Origin: Roseovarius spongiae
GTDB taxonomy: Bacteria; Pseudomonadota; Alphaproteobacteria; Rhodobacterales; Rhodobacteraceae
Reading direction: 5' to 3'
NCBI RefSeq assembly: GCF_003651245.1
Contig: NZ_RAPE01000003.1
Coordinates: forward strand, 1-64,000
DNA: 64,000 nt
Each line of letters begins with the position of its first letter. The first letter of the stretch is position 1. Of the stretch, positions 18,573 to 27,462 are shown piece by piece. Below the pieces are notes generated by a model. That model saw only the letters and a program-made list of their open reading frames with translations, had not been told where the DNA came from and searched no databases. The position numbers were made by a program, and so were the translations under genes.

Positions 18573-19655
18573 ATGCTGAGGCTGGACCGGCGCCCGCAAC
18601 CCTCGAGGCTCTGGACGCTGCTCACGCCGCCGCTGGCGGTGCTGGTGACGATGATCGTCGGCGGCGCGCTTTTCGCCGCGCTGGGCAAGGACCCGGTGGT
18701 GGCGATCGAGACGATCTTCTGGGAGCCGCTCTTTGGCGAGTTCGCGTTCTATTACCGCCCGCAGCTTCTGGTGAAGGCCGCGCCGCTGATCCTGATCGCC
18801 ATCGGGCTCAGCCTCGGGTTTCGCGCAGGCATCTGGAACATCGGCGCAGAGGGGCAATACATCATCGGCGCGCTCTGCGGGGCGGGCGTGGCGCTTGCGG
18901 CCTACCCGTCCGAAAGCTGGCTGATCTTTCCGGGGATGGTCCTTGCCGGCGCGCTCGGGGGGTGGGCCTGGGCGATGATCCCGGCGGTGCTGAAGGTGCG
19001 CTTCGGGACCAACGAGATTCTGGTGTCCCTGATGCTGGTCTATGTGGCCGAGCAACTGCTCGCCTCGATGGCGCTGGGGCCGATGCGCAACCCGGAGGGC
19101 ATGGGCTTTCCGGGAAGCCGGAACCTCCAGCAATATGCGCCGGCGCATAACGCCGAGCTGATCGCGGGAACCGGCATGCACTGGGGCGTGGCGGCGGCGC
19201 TGATCGCGGTGATCTTCTCCTACGTGCTGCTGAACCGGCATATCCTCGGCTATCACATCCGCCTCACCGGCGAGGCGCCTCGCGCGGCGCGCTTCGCCGG
19301 CGTGCGGCCCGGGCGGCTCATCCTGTTCTGCCTCGGCGCGTCGGGGGCGCTCGCGGGGCTTGCGGGCATGTTCGAGGTGGCCGGGCCGGCCGGGCAGGTC
19401 ACCATCGATTTCAACGTGGGCTACGGCTTTACCGCGATCATCGTGGCGTTTCTCGGGCGGCTGCATCCCGTCGGCATCCTGCTGGCCGGGCTGCTGCTGG
19501 CGCTGACCTATATCGGGGGCGAACTGGCGCAGTCGAACATGCAACTGCCCGCCGCGGCGGTGCAGCTTTTCCAGGGGATGCTGCTGTTCTTCCTGCTGGC
19601 GGTGGACGTGCTGGTGCATTTCCGCCTGCGGTGGCGGCGGGCGGAGGCGGCGTGA
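18573..19655 (+). CDS. Purine/nucleoside ABC transporter permease 1
   Basis: Inner-membrane permease of the BPD_transp_2 type, 360 residues with roughly ten hydrophobic segments beginning LTPPLAVLVTMIVGGALF. The family loop GFRAGIWNIGAEGQYIIGA and the cytoplasmic coupling region TGEAPRAARFAGV are clear. It is the longer of the two permeases, as in BmpA/NupP-type nucleoside importers. It follows the ATPase after a 51-bp gap occupied by a dispersed repeat, and its stop overlaps the next start (TGATG). Confidence 0.92.
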   Translation: MLRLDRRPQPSRLWTLLTPPLAVLVTMIVGGALFAALGKDPVVAIETIFWEPLFGEFAFYYRPQLLVKAAPLILIAIGLSLGFRAGIWNIGAEGQYIIGALCGAGVALAAYPSESWLIFPGMVLAGALGGWAWAMIPAVLKVRFGTNEILVSLMLVYVAEQLLASMALGPMRNPEGMGFPGSRNLQQYAPAHNAELIAGTGMHWGVAAALIAVIFSYVLLNRHILGYHIRLTGEAPRAARFAGVRPGRLILFCLGASGALAGLAGMFEVAGPAGQVTIDFNVGYGFTAIIVAFLGRLHPVGILLAGLLLALTYIGGELAQSNMQLPAAAVQLFQGMLLFFLLAVDVLVHFRLRWRRAEAA

Positions 19656-20575
19656 TGGACCTGTCCTCGATCAACCCGATCCTGCTGCTGGCCTCTCTCA
19701 TGGTCGCCGCGACGCCGATCCTGCTGGCTGCGCTGGGCGAACTGGTGTCCGAGCGCGCGGGGGTGCTGAACCTCGGGGTCGAGGGGATGATGATCACCGG
19801 GGCGATTTGCGGTTTCGCCATCGCGGTCGAGACCGGATCGCCGGTGGTGGGTTTCGCCGCCGCGGCGGCGGGGGGCGCGCTGCTGTCGCTTCTCTTCGCG
19901 CTGCTGACGCAGCTGGCGCTCGCCAACCAGGTGGCCTCGGGGCTCGCGCTCACGCTTTTCGGGCTGGGGCTGAGCGCGCTTCTGGGGCAGTCCTATGTCG
20001 GCATCAGGCCACCCGCCACGGCCAAGCTGGACATTCCGCTGCTGGGCGACATCCCGGTGCTGGGGCCGGTGCTCTTCAGCCATGACTGGATGGTTTATTT
20101 CGGCCTCGCCCTGACGCTGGCGGTCTGGGCGGCGCTGAAATACAGCCGCGCGGGCCTCATCCTGCGCGCGGTGGGCGAGAACCACGACGCCGCGCATGCG
20201 CTGGGCTATAACGTCGTGGGGGTGCGCATCCTCGCCATCCTGTTCGGCGGCGCCTGCGCGGGCCTTGGCGGCGCTTATCTCAGCCTCGTGCGGGTGCCGC
20301 AATGGACCGAGGGCATGACCGCGGGCGCGGGCTGGATCGCGCTGGCGCTGGTGGTCTTCGCCTCGTGGAAGGCGGGGCGCGTGCTGCTCGGGGCCTATCT
20401 CTTCGGCGGGGTGACGGTGCTGCAGCTCAACCTTCAGGCGGCGGGGGTTGATATTCCCGTCGAATACCTTTCCATGTCACCATACCTGATCACCATCCTG
20501 GTGCTGGTCATCCTTTCGGCGGACCGCAGCCGGGCGCCCGGATCACTGGGCCGGATCTTTCACGCCTCGCGGTGA
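19655..20575 (+). CDS. Purine/nucleoside ABC transporter permease 2
   Basis: 306 residues, starting MDLSSINPILLLASLM at the ATG that shares one base with the upstream stop. Multiple membrane segments; the hallmark ERAGVLNLGVEGMMITGA and the coupling stretch AVGENHDAAHALGYNV identify the second, shorter permease of BMP-dependent importers. It pairs with the 18573-19655 permease in the membrane domain. It is followed by the binding-protein gene after 34 bases. Confidence 0.92.
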   Translation: MDLSSINPILLLASLMVAATPILLAALGELVSERAGVLNLGVEGMMITGAICGFAIAVETGSPVVGFAAAAAGGALLSLLFALLTQLALANQVASGLALTLFGLGLSALLGQSYVGIRPPATAKLDIPLLGDIPVLGPVLFSHDWMVYFGLALTLAVWAALKYSRAGLILRAVGENHDAAHALGYNVVGVRILAILFGGACAGLGGAYLSLVRVPQWTEGMTAGAGWIALALVVFASWKAGRVLLGAYLFGGVTVLQLNLQAAGVDIPVEYLSMSPYLITILVLVILSADRSRAPGSLGRIFHASR

Positions 20576-20609
20576 GGCAGAACAGCAAACGACAACAGGG
20601 GGAAATTCC

Positions 20610-21683
20610 ATGACATTCACCAGATTGCTTACCGGGGCCGCGCTGGCGCTGGGGATGGCGACCACGGCGATCGCCGAGGACAAGACCAAGGTCGGCTTCA
20701 TCTATGTCGGTCCCATCGGGGACGGCGGCTACACCTACGAGCACAACCAGGGCCGGCTCGCCGTCGAGGAACATTTCGGCGACAAGGTCGAGACCGTCTA
20801 CCAGGAAAGCGTGCCGGAAGGCGCCGACGCGGAACGCGCGATCACGCAGATGGCGCTTCAGGGGGCGGATCTGATCTTTACCACCTCCTTCGGGTTCATG
20901 GACGCGACCGTGAACACCGCGAAGAAATTTCCAAAGGTGAAGTTCGAACACGCCACCGGCTACAAGCGCGCCGACAACCTGTCGACCTATTCCGCGCGCT
21001 TCTACGAGGGGCGCTCGGTGCTGGGCGTCATCGCCGGCCACATGACCAAGACCAACAAGATCGGCTATATCGGTTCCTACCCGATCCCCGAGGTGATCCG
21101 CGGCATCAACGCGGCCTACATCGAGGCCAAGAAGGTGAACCCCGACGTGGAGTTCAACATCATCTGGGCCTACACTTGGTTCGACCCCGCCAAGGAGGCC
21201 GACGCCGCCACCGCGCTCATCGAGCAGGGCAACGACGTGATCCTGCAGCACACCGATTCGACCGCGCCAAGCGCCGCGGCCAAGGCCAAGGGCGACGTCA
21301 TCACCTTCGGGCAGGCCTCGGACATGGCCGAATACAAGCCCGAGCCGCGGGTGAGCTCGATCATCGACAACTGGGGCCCCTACTACATCGAGCGCGTGCA
21401 GGCGGTGATGGACGGAACCTGGGAGAGCACCGACACATGGGCCGGGATCGACGATGGCATGGTCGTGATCGGAGAGATCACCGGCCCCGTGCCCGACGAC
21501 GTGAAACAAGAGGCGCTCGCCATGCGAGACGCCATCGCGTCGGGTGAATACCATCCCTTCACCGGCCCGCTCAACAAGCAGGACGGCAGCGAATGGCTGA
21601 AGGAAGGCGAGACGGCGGACGACGCCACGCTCCTGGGGATGAATTTCTACGTCGAGGGGATCAAGGGCGACATCCCGCAGTAA
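20610..21683 (+). CDS. BMP family purine/nucleoside-binding periplasmic protein
   Basis: Substrate-binding component, 357 residues. Residues 1-22 are a Sec signal peptide ending AIA, with no lipobox, so it is a free periplasmic protein. The BMP (PnrA-like/Med) fold motifs are KVGFIYVGPIGDGGYTYEHNQGR, DLIFTTSFGFMDAT, GYIGSYPIPEVIRGINA, and GNDVILQHTDSTAP in the binding site. The family binds purine nucleosides or related compounds. AGGGGG precedes the ATG. Being last in the operon and followed by a terminator fits the high expression needed for a binding protein. Confidence 0.92.
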   Translation: MTFTRLLTGAALALGMATTAIAEDKTKVGFIYVGPIGDGGYTYEHNQGRLAVEEHFGDKVETVYQESVPEGADAERAITQMALQGADLIFTTSFGFMDATVNTAKKFPKVKFEHATGYKRADNLSTYSARFYEGRSVLGVIAGHMTKTNKIGYIGSYPIPEVIRGINAAYIEAKKVNPDVEFNIIWAYTWFDPAKEADAATALIEQGNDVILQHTDSTAPSAAAKAKGDVITFGQASDMAEYKPEPRVSSIIDNWGPYYIERVQAVMDGTWESTDTWAGIDDGMVVIGEITGPVPDDVKQEALAMRDAIASGEYHPFTGPLNKQDGSEWLKEGETADDATLLGMNFYVEGIKGDIPQ

Positions 21684-21705
21684 GCGCGGGGCCGCAAGGA
21701 CCGGA

Positions 21706-21729
21706 GGCCCCGCCCGCGCGGGGCCTTTT
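21706..21729 (+). terminator. Terminator of the xdh/purine-transport operon
   Basis: GGCCCCGC (21706-21713), a 4-base loop and GCGGGGCC (21718-21725) are followed by TTTT. A competing hairpin with CGGGGCC at 21687-21693 overlaps it. Confidence 0.75.
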
Positions 21730-21751
21730 CCATTGAAGGAGGAGCGAGCGC

Positions 21752-22921
21752 ATGGATATCGACCTGATCCGCGCCGACACGCCGGGGCTGGCGCATGGGG
21801 CGCATCTGCTCGCCGCGGGCTCTGCGCTGATGCCGCGGCCGGTGATCGACGCGGTGGTGGACCACACAAGGCGCGAGGCCGAGATCGGCGGCTACGAAGC
21901 CCACGCCGAGGCCGCCGAGGCGCTCGACGCGCTCTACCCCGCCGTGGCGCGCCACATCAACGCGGCGGCGCAGGAGATCGCCATAGTGGAGAACGCGACC
22001 GTCGCATGGTGCCACGCTTTCTACGCGCTGCCCATCGAGCGCGGCGCGCGCATCCTCACCTGCGAAGCGGAATACGCCGCCAACTACGTCGCCATGCTCC
22101 ACCGGGCGGAGCGCGACGGGCTGCGGATCGAGGTGATCCCCTCGGACGCCGCCGGCGCGCTGGACGTCGCCGCGCTCGACGCGGCGATGGGCGATGACGT
22201 GGGGCTGATCGCGGTCACCTGGGTCCCGACCAATGGCGGGCTGGTCAATCCCGCCGCCGAGGTCGGGCGCATCGCGCGGGCGCATGGCGCGCCCTACCTG
22301 CTCGACGCCTGCCAAGCGGCCGGGCAGATGCGCATCGACGTGAAGGCGTTGGGCTGCGATTTCCTGTCCGCTACCGGGCGCAAGTTCCTGCGCGGGCCGC
22401 GCGGGACCGGATTTCTCTACGTGCGCGATGCGTGGCTCGACCGGCTGCACCCGGCGATGATCGACCATTTCGGCGCGCCATGGGTGACGCGCGACGCCTA
22501 CGAACTGCGCCCTGACGCGCGCCGCTTCGAGACCTGGGAGAATTCCTATGCCCTGCGCGCCGGGTTGAAGGCGGCGATGGACTATGCCGACGCGATTGGC
22601 ATCGACGCGATCGAGGCGCGTGTGCGCGGGCTGGCGGGTCTCTGCCGCGAGGCGCTGGCGCGGGACGGACGCATCCGGCTGCGCGATCTCGGTGCGCGGC
22701 CCTCGGGGATCGTCAGCTTCTCGATCGAGGGGACGGACCCGGCCCGAATCGTGAAGGGCATGCGCGCCGCGGGCTTCACCATCGGCGCGTCCGACCCGGA
22801 GAGCACGCGCCTCGACGCCGAACGCCGCGGCCTGCCGACGCTCCTGCGCATGGCGCCGCACTACTACAACACCGAGGACGAGATCGCGCAGGCGGCGGCC
22901 CGGCTGCGCGCGCTGATATGA
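21752..22921 (+). CDS. PLP-dependent class V aminotransferase-like protein
   Basis: 389-residue fold-type I PLP enzyme of the cysteine-desulfurase / isopenicillin-N-epimerase-like group. Visible features are VENATVAWCHAFYAL (cofactor phosphate region), YLLDACQAAGQM with the PLP-ring Asp, and the Schiff-base Lys in SATGRKFLRGPRGTG. No active-site Cys loop typical of true cysteine desulfurases is evident near the C-terminus, so a lyase, epimerase or aminotransferase role is more likely. Its stop overlaps the DUF938 methyltransferase start (ATGA), so the two are co-translated. The substrate cannot be told from sequence. Confidence 0.8.
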   Translation: MDIDLIRADTPGLAHGAHLLAAGSALMPRPVIDAVVDHTRREAEIGGYEAHAEAAEALDALYPAVARHINAAAQEIAIVENATVAWCHAFYALPIERGARILTCEAEYAANYVAMLHRAERDGLRIEVIPSDAAGALDVAALDAAMGDDVGLIAVTWVPTNGGLVNPAAEVGRIARAHGAPYLLDACQAAGQMRIDVKALGCDFLSATGRKFLRGPRGTGFLYVRDAWLDRLHPAMIDHFGAPWVTRDAYELRPDARRFETWENSYALRAGLKAAMDYADAIGIDAIEARVRGLAGLCREALARDGRIRLRDLGARPSGIVSFSIEGTDPARIVKGMRAAGFTIGASDPESTRLDAERRGLPTLLRMAPHYYNTEDEIAQAAARLRALI

Positions 22922-23571
22922 CCCAGCGCCGCCTGCCGCCCACCGCGTCGATCGCGCAGGATTCGGGGGATGGCAGGCTTTTCGCGCCCTCGGCTGCGCG
23001 CAACGCCGGGGCGATCCTCGCCGTCCTGGCGGACCGGCTGCCGGCGCAGGGCCGCGCGCTCGAACTCGCCGCCGGGACCGGCCAGCACGCGGCGCATTTC
23101 GCCGCCGCGCTGCCCGGCTGGCGCTGGCGCCCGAGCGAACCGGACCCCACCCGCCGCGCCAGCATCGACGCCTACGCGCGCGCCGCCGCCCTCGCGAATG
23201 TCGCGCCCGCCATCGCGCTTGACGCGACCGCGCCGGGCTGGGGCGCGGCGCATGGCGGGCAGGATCTCGTGCTGCTGGTAAACCTGTTGCACCTGATCTC
23301 CGACGCCGAGGCCGCCACCCTGCTCACCGAGGCGCGCGCCGCCCTCGCGCCGGGCGGGCTGCTGGCGATTTACGGCCCGTTCCTGCGCGGCGGCGGCACG
23401 ACCTCGGAGGGCGACGCGCGGTTCCATGCCAGTCTGCGCGCGAGCGACCCGATGATCGGCTACAAGGATGCCGAGGCGGTCGCCGAGCATTTGCGCGCGC
23501 TTGGTCTCGATGTGGAAGATCGGGTGGTAATGCCGGCCAACAATCTTTTCCTGTTCGCCCGCGCTTCCTGA
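22918..23571 (+). CDS. DUF938 class I SAM-dependent methyltransferase-like protein
   Basis: 217 residues. The conserved N-terminal FAPSAARNAGAIL and SAM-binding motif I ALELAAGTGQHAAHFA, followed by RPSEPDP, are the signature of DUF938. A later acidic strand (QDLVLLVNLLHLIS) and LAPGGLLAIYGPFLRGG complete the Rossmann core. Substrate unknown. Translationally coupled to the upstream PLP enzyme. Confidence 0.85.
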   Translation: MTQRRLPPTASIAQDSGDGRLFAPSAARNAGAILAVLADRLPAQGRALELAAGTGQHAAHFAAALPGWRWRPSEPDPTRRASIDAYARAAALANVAPAIALDATAPGWGAAHGGQDLVLLVNLLHLISDAEAATLLTEARAALAPGGLLAIYGPFLRGGGTTSEGDARFHASLRASDPMIGYKDAEAVAEHLRALGLDVEDRVVMPANNLFLFARAS

Positions 23572-23602
23572 CGCGCGCCAATTCTCCTTCCCGAAGAGAA
23601 TT

Positions 23603-23628
23603 GCCAAGGCTCTTCGAAGAGCCTTGGC
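23603..23628. repeat. 26-bp perfect palindrome with adjacent imperfect one
   Basis: A perfect 26-base self-complementary sequence (first half GCCAAGGCTCTTC) sits between convergent genes. Just before it, at 23580-23602, AATTCTC and GAGAATT form a second, imperfect inverted repeat sharing the same AAGAG motif. It could serve as a bidirectional transcription barrier, though no T-run follows, or be a REP-like element. Confidence 0.7.
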
Positions 23629-23631
23629 CCC

Positions 23632-25299
23632 TCAGCCGCCGAAGGTCACCTGCCCGCCGCAGATCGTCACCGCCGGCTTGGCGGCGCCGAGCGCGGAAGG
23701 CTCCATCGCCTCGATATCGCGGTCCATCACCACCACGTCGCCCAGTTGCCCGGCGACGAGCTGCCCCATCCGTCCCTCGCGGAAGGACGCCCAGGCCCCC
23801 ATGCGCGTATAGCTCGCCAGGGTCTCGAGCAGGGATTGCGGCCGCACGTCCCAGGGCGCGCCGGGGACCAGCGGCGCAACCGCGGCCTGGACAGAGCGCA
23901 TCGGATCCACCGGCACGACCGGCCAATCGGTCGAGAACACCAGCGGCGCGCCGCTGTCGCGGATGCGCTGCCATGCGAAGGCGTAGGGATACTGGTCGTC
24001 ATGCAGGATCGTGCCCTGCGGGATCAGCGGAAAATGCCCGCCGAGCGGGCAATGAAGCGGCTGCATCGAGGCCACCGCGCCCAGTTCAGCGATGCGCGGG
24101 ATGTCCTCGGGCGCGATCACCTCGATATGTTCGATCCGATGGCGGCTGTCGCGCGCGCCGTTGGCTGCGCGCGCGGCCGCGTAGCCATCGAGCGTGCGGC
24201 GCGTCGCCAGATCGCCGATGGAATGCACGCAGATCTGCAACCCCATCGCGTCGATCCTGCGGCACGCCTCGTTGAAATGCTCGGGCTCGAACACCGCGTC
24301 GCCGGTGCGCTCGGGCGCGTTTGGATAGCCGCGCAGCATCAGCGCGGTCCGGGCGTCGATCACCCCGTCCATGAACATCTTGACCGCGCCGGACCAGACC
24401 CAGTCGCCGGTGTAATGGCGCGCCATCTCGCCCGCCTCCTCCAGCCGGTCGAGCGGGTCGAAATTCTTCAGATGGAACGGCACCTGCATCCGGCAGGCCA
24501 GTTCGCCCGCCGTGTCCAGCTCGTTCAGGAGGTCGAGCTGGTAGAAATTCCCGTCCATGTTGTGCATGGTCGTCACACCCCTGGACGCGGCGTGTTTCAG
24601 CCCGCGAGCGATCAGCGCGCGGTCGGCGGCGCGTTCGGCCATCGTCGCGGGCGGGTCGGGATCGGCGCCGGTGACATAGCCCAGCATGTCGCGCCCGCCC
24701 GTGCGGCTGAGCCTGAGCACCGGCCCGAACGCCCCCGTCTCAAGCAGAAGACCCGTCGCCATCCCGTCCTCGCCCATGACGATGGTGCTGCCCTCGGGCA
24801 CCTCCGCCCCGTGCAGCAGCCCCGCCCGGTCGAGCGCCATCGTATTGGCCCAGAGCGTGTGGATGTCCGGCGCCAGCAGCGCCACGGGTCTGTCGGAGAG
24901 GATCGCGTCGAGGTCGTGGCGCGTGGGTTCTTTCCCGTCCAGGACGCCATAGTCCGTGCCCATCCCGAGGATCAGCGGCTCGTCCGGGTTGGCGTCGGCA
25001 TAGGCGCGGATGGTGCGGGTCAGCGCGTCGCGCCCCGCGACCCCCTCCATCGCCATGAAGTCGAGCGCGGCCGCCCCCTGAAAGAGGTGAACGTGGCTGT
25101 CGATGAAGCCGGGCAGCACTGTCGCGCCGCTCGCGTCGATCACCCGCGCGCCCTGCCTGGCCAGCGCGCGGATTTCCTCCGTGCCGCCCACGGCGAGGAT
25201 CACGCCCCCCGCCAGCGCCACCGCTTCGGCGCGGGGCGCGTGGTCTTCCATCGTCAGCACCCTGCCGTTCAGGATGACCAGGTCGGCCTGTTGCGCCAT
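23632..25299 (-). CDS. Amidohydrolase family protein (YtcJ-like)
   Basis: 555-residue metal-dependent hydrolase of the amidohydro_3 group. N-terminal beta-sandwich residues (ADLVILNGRVLTMEDHAPRAEAVALAGG) are followed by the metal-binding SHVHLF motif (GFIDSHVHLFQGAAA), a central region with VHSIGDLATRRTLDGY and RIEHIEVI, and a C-terminal FSTDWPVVPVDP with the catalytic Asp. GGGAGG lies 8 bases before the ATG. No signal peptide, so probably cytoplasmic. Substrate is not predictable; relatives act on N-substituted formamides and similar amides. Confidence 0.88.
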   Translation of the reverse strand: MAQQADLVILNGRVLTMEDHAPRAEAVALAGGVILAVGGTEEIRALARQGARVIDASGATVLPGFIDSHVHLFQGAAALDFMAMEGVAGRDALTRTIRAYADANPDEPLILGMGTDYGVLDGKEPTRHDLDAILSDRPVALLAPDIHTLWANTMALDRAGLLHGAEVPEGSTIVMGEDGMATGLLLETGAFGPVLRLSRTGGRDMLGYVTGADPDPPATMAERAADRALIARGLKHAASRGVTTMHNMDGNFYQLDLLNELDTAGELACRMQVPFHLKNFDPLDRLEEAGEMARHYTGDWVWSGAVKMFMDGVIDARTALMLRGYPNAPERTGDAVFEPEHFNEACRRIDAMGLQICVHSIGDLATRRTLDGYAAARAANGARDSRHRIEHIEVIAPEDIPRIAELGAVASMQPLHCPLGGHFPLIPQGTILHDDQYPYAFAWQRIRDSGAPLVFSTDWPVVPVDPMRSVQAAVAPLVPGAPWDVRPQSLLETLASYTRMGAWASFREGRMGQLVAGQLGDVVVMDRDIEAMEPSALGAAKPAVTICGGQVTFGG

Positions 25300-25364
25300 C
25301 GTCGTTCCTCCCTTGCCTGCTCGTCATCTCCAGATTGCGCGAGCGCGCGCGCCGCCGCAATCCC

Positions 25365-26441
25365 TCAGAGCGCGACGAGGTGGTTGTCCCAGCGCAGCCC
25401 CTCGGCCGCGCGTTCGGCCCCGTCGTCCAGCCGCCGCAAGAGCCCGGTCCCCGAAGACACCACAAGCGCCCCGCCCGATGCCGCGACTCCGCTCACGTCG
25501 CGCAGGGGCAGCGCGCCGGACAGGCGGCGCGCGCGCGCGTCATAGACCTGCACCACGCCGCCGCGCGGAGAGGTCGCCACCACCTGCGCGCCATCGGGAG
25601 AGAACGCGATGCTGCCAACGTAGTCCCGCATCGCGCGCAGCGCATCGGCAGGCGGTTCGGCCATCTCGATCGCCTGCCCGCGCGTGTGAAAGCCGACCAG
25701 CGGCGCCTGCGCGGCCGCGCCCTGCCATTGCGCACCGAAGGCCACGCGGCCATCGCCCGCAACCGCGAGGTGGCGGATCGAGTTCTTGTGGTGTTCGGGC
25801 GCGGGCTCGATCGTCTCGATCACCTGGCCGTCCTCGATGTAGCTGAGGTTGGGGCGCATGAACGGGATGTTGAGCTTGGCGCGCCCGCTCGCCGGGTGGG
25901 TCTCGATCCCGCCATTGGCGACGACGAGCGTTTCGCGCCCGGGAAGACGGCGGATGTCATGCGGACCGACGCCGCCGCTGTCGAATTCATCCGCGCGCGC
26001 GAAACCGCCCTCGGCGTCCCAGACGCCGATCTGTCCGCGCCCCGCGTCGTAAACGTTCTCGGTCGTGTAGAGCCAGCGGCCGTCGCTCGAGAACGCGCCA
26101 TGTCCGTAGAAATGCCGTCCCTCCGGCGCGCTGAGCCGCGCCACCTCGCGCCCCGCCGCGCAGTCGATCACCAGCGCGAAGGCTCCGGGCCGGCGGGCGA
26201 AGGCGACAGCCAGCGGACGGTCGGGATGCGTGGCCGCCGCGTGACCCCGGCCCGGCAGCGGGATGCGGAACGCGATGTCGAGCGCGGACCCGATGCCGCA
26301 GAGCGCATAGCCGCCCGCCGCATCGGCGGCGGCCCCGAGAAAGGCCGGCGCGCCCGCGTCCGCCCATGTCGCGCGCGGCGCAAGCCCCGTGGCCAGCATC
26401 CCGGCAAGGAATCCGCGCCGCCCGGGTGTCCATCCGGTCAT
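25365..26441 (-). CDS. DUF1513 domain-containing exported protein
   Basis: 358 residues, with a twin-arginine-like leader (RRGFLAGMLATGLAPRATWA) and a beta-propeller-like body carrying YGHGAFSSDGRWLYTTEN, GPHDIRRLPG, NSIRHLAV and a C-terminal DNHLVAL. Matches DUF1513, which commonly sits next to imelysin and di-heme oxidoreductase genes in iron-uptake clusters. It is last in that minus-strand series, one base after the imelysin stop. Biochemical role unknown; likely periplasmic. Confidence 0.85.
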   Translation of the reverse strand: MTGWTPGRRGFLAGMLATGLAPRATWADAGAPAFLGAAADAAGGYALCGIGSALDIAFRIPLPGRGHAAATHPDRPLAVAFARRPGAFALVIDCAAGREVARLSAPEGRHFYGHGAFSSDGRWLYTTENVYDAGRGQIGVWDAEGGFARADEFDSGGVGPHDIRRLPGRETLVVANGGIETHPASGRAKLNIPFMRPNLSYIEDGQVIETIEPAPEHHKNSIRHLAVAGDGRVAFGAQWQGAAAQAPLVGFHTRGQAIEMAEPPADALRAMRDYVGSIAFSPDGAQVVATSPRGGVVQVYDARARRLSGALPLRDVSGVAASGGALVVSSGTGLLRRLDDGAERAAEGLRWDNHLVAL

Positions 26442-26442
26442 G

Positions 26443-27462
26443 TCAGTCTCCGTCCAACGCGTTGAAGCCCGCGCTCACGCCCAGATCGGGGCCGAGATCC
26501 TTGCGCACCATCTCGCGGATGTCGATCACCATCTGCTGAAGCGCCTCGATGCGGATGCGGCTTTCGGGATCGGACACGCCTGCGAAGATCGGATCGTCGA
26601 GATCGGCCAACCGCCCCGCCGCCCGCGCGACCGCCGCGTCAAGCTCCATGTGCAAGGCGGGCGCATCCGCCGCCAGCCGCCCGGCGAGGTCGCCAAGGGT
26701 CGCAAGCGACAGCATCACGTGCCGCGCCGAGCGCCCCGAGCGCCAGGCCTCGGCCCGCTTGGGCCGGGGGTGATCGAACGTGCCGAGCGGACGGCCCAAC
26801 CGCAGGTCGATGGTGAATTCCAGCCCCGTGGTCAGCGTCTGGAACAACGCCTTCAGCGCCTCGCCGGTGTCGCGGTAGGCGCCATCCGGCGCGGGGTGCG
26901 TCATCGTCTCGGCGTAACCTTCGCGCCAGCCGCGCAGGATCGCGGCGGAGAGATTTGCGATATCGCCGCTTACCGTGCGGACCAGCGCGCAGCGATAGCC
27001 GGACGCGCCCAAGCTGCTGATCCGCTCGTCATAAAGCAGGAATTCCAGCGCGTAGAAGCCGCGCGCCGCGATCGAGACATCGGCGTAATCCTCGGGCGAA
27101 AACGCGATCGGGTCTTCTTCCTCGATCAAACCCGCCAGCACCCGCGGCGTCACGCCCCGGCTGTCGGGCCAGAAGGCGAGCGCGAAGGCGCGGTCATCGA
27201 CCTCCGTCGGGCCGAGGCGCAGATGGCTGGCGGCAACCCAGGCGTCGAACGCATCGCCATAGGCTGCGCGCAGCACCGGCGAGTCCGCCTTGCAATCCGC
27301 CTGCGCCGTCTGCGCGAGGTTCTGCGCCTGCGCCGCGAGCGTCTCGAACCGGGGCAGCACGTGGTTCTGCACCACGTCGTCGACGATCTCCTGCCTGTCC
27401 TCCTGCGCGGCCGCAGGCAGCGGGGCGAGCGCGATCAGCGCGGCGAGAAGGAGATGTTTCAT
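26443..27462 (-). CDS. Imelysin family protein (peptidase M75-like), second copy
   Basis: 339 residues; the Sec signal peptide ([20 protein letters not shown]) identifies the start at 27462, which overlaps the upstream di-heme gene as ATGA. The body is the helical imelysin fold. The usual GxHxxE motif reads GFYALE at residues 135-140, so the His is Tyr here; the other imelysin in this block keeps GYHAIE. Members are periplasmic and iron-regulated and probably bind iron. The changed residue suggests a different metal site or a structural role. Confidence 0.85.
   Translation of the reverse strand: MKHLLLAALIALAPLPAAAQEDRQEIVDDVVQNHVLPRFETLAAQAQNLAQTAQADCKADSPVLRAAYGDAFDAWVAASHLRLGPTEVDDRAFALAFWPDSRGVTPRVLAGLIEEEDPIAFSPEDYADVSIAARGFYALEFLLYDERISSLGASGYRCALVRTVSGDIANLSAAILRGWREGYAETMTHPAPDGAYRDTGEALKALFQTLTTGLEFTIDLRLGRPLGTFDHPRPKRAEAWRSGRSARHVMLSLATLGDLAGRLAADAPALHMELDAAVARAAGRLADLDDPIFAGVSDPESRIRIEALQQMVIDIREMVRKDLGPDLGVSAGFNALDGD

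Noticed and set aside
16770..19619. 949-codon antisense frame across xdhC and the ABC transporter
   Set aside because: Runs through three well-supported genes on the other strand; Arg/His/Gln-rich with no motif.
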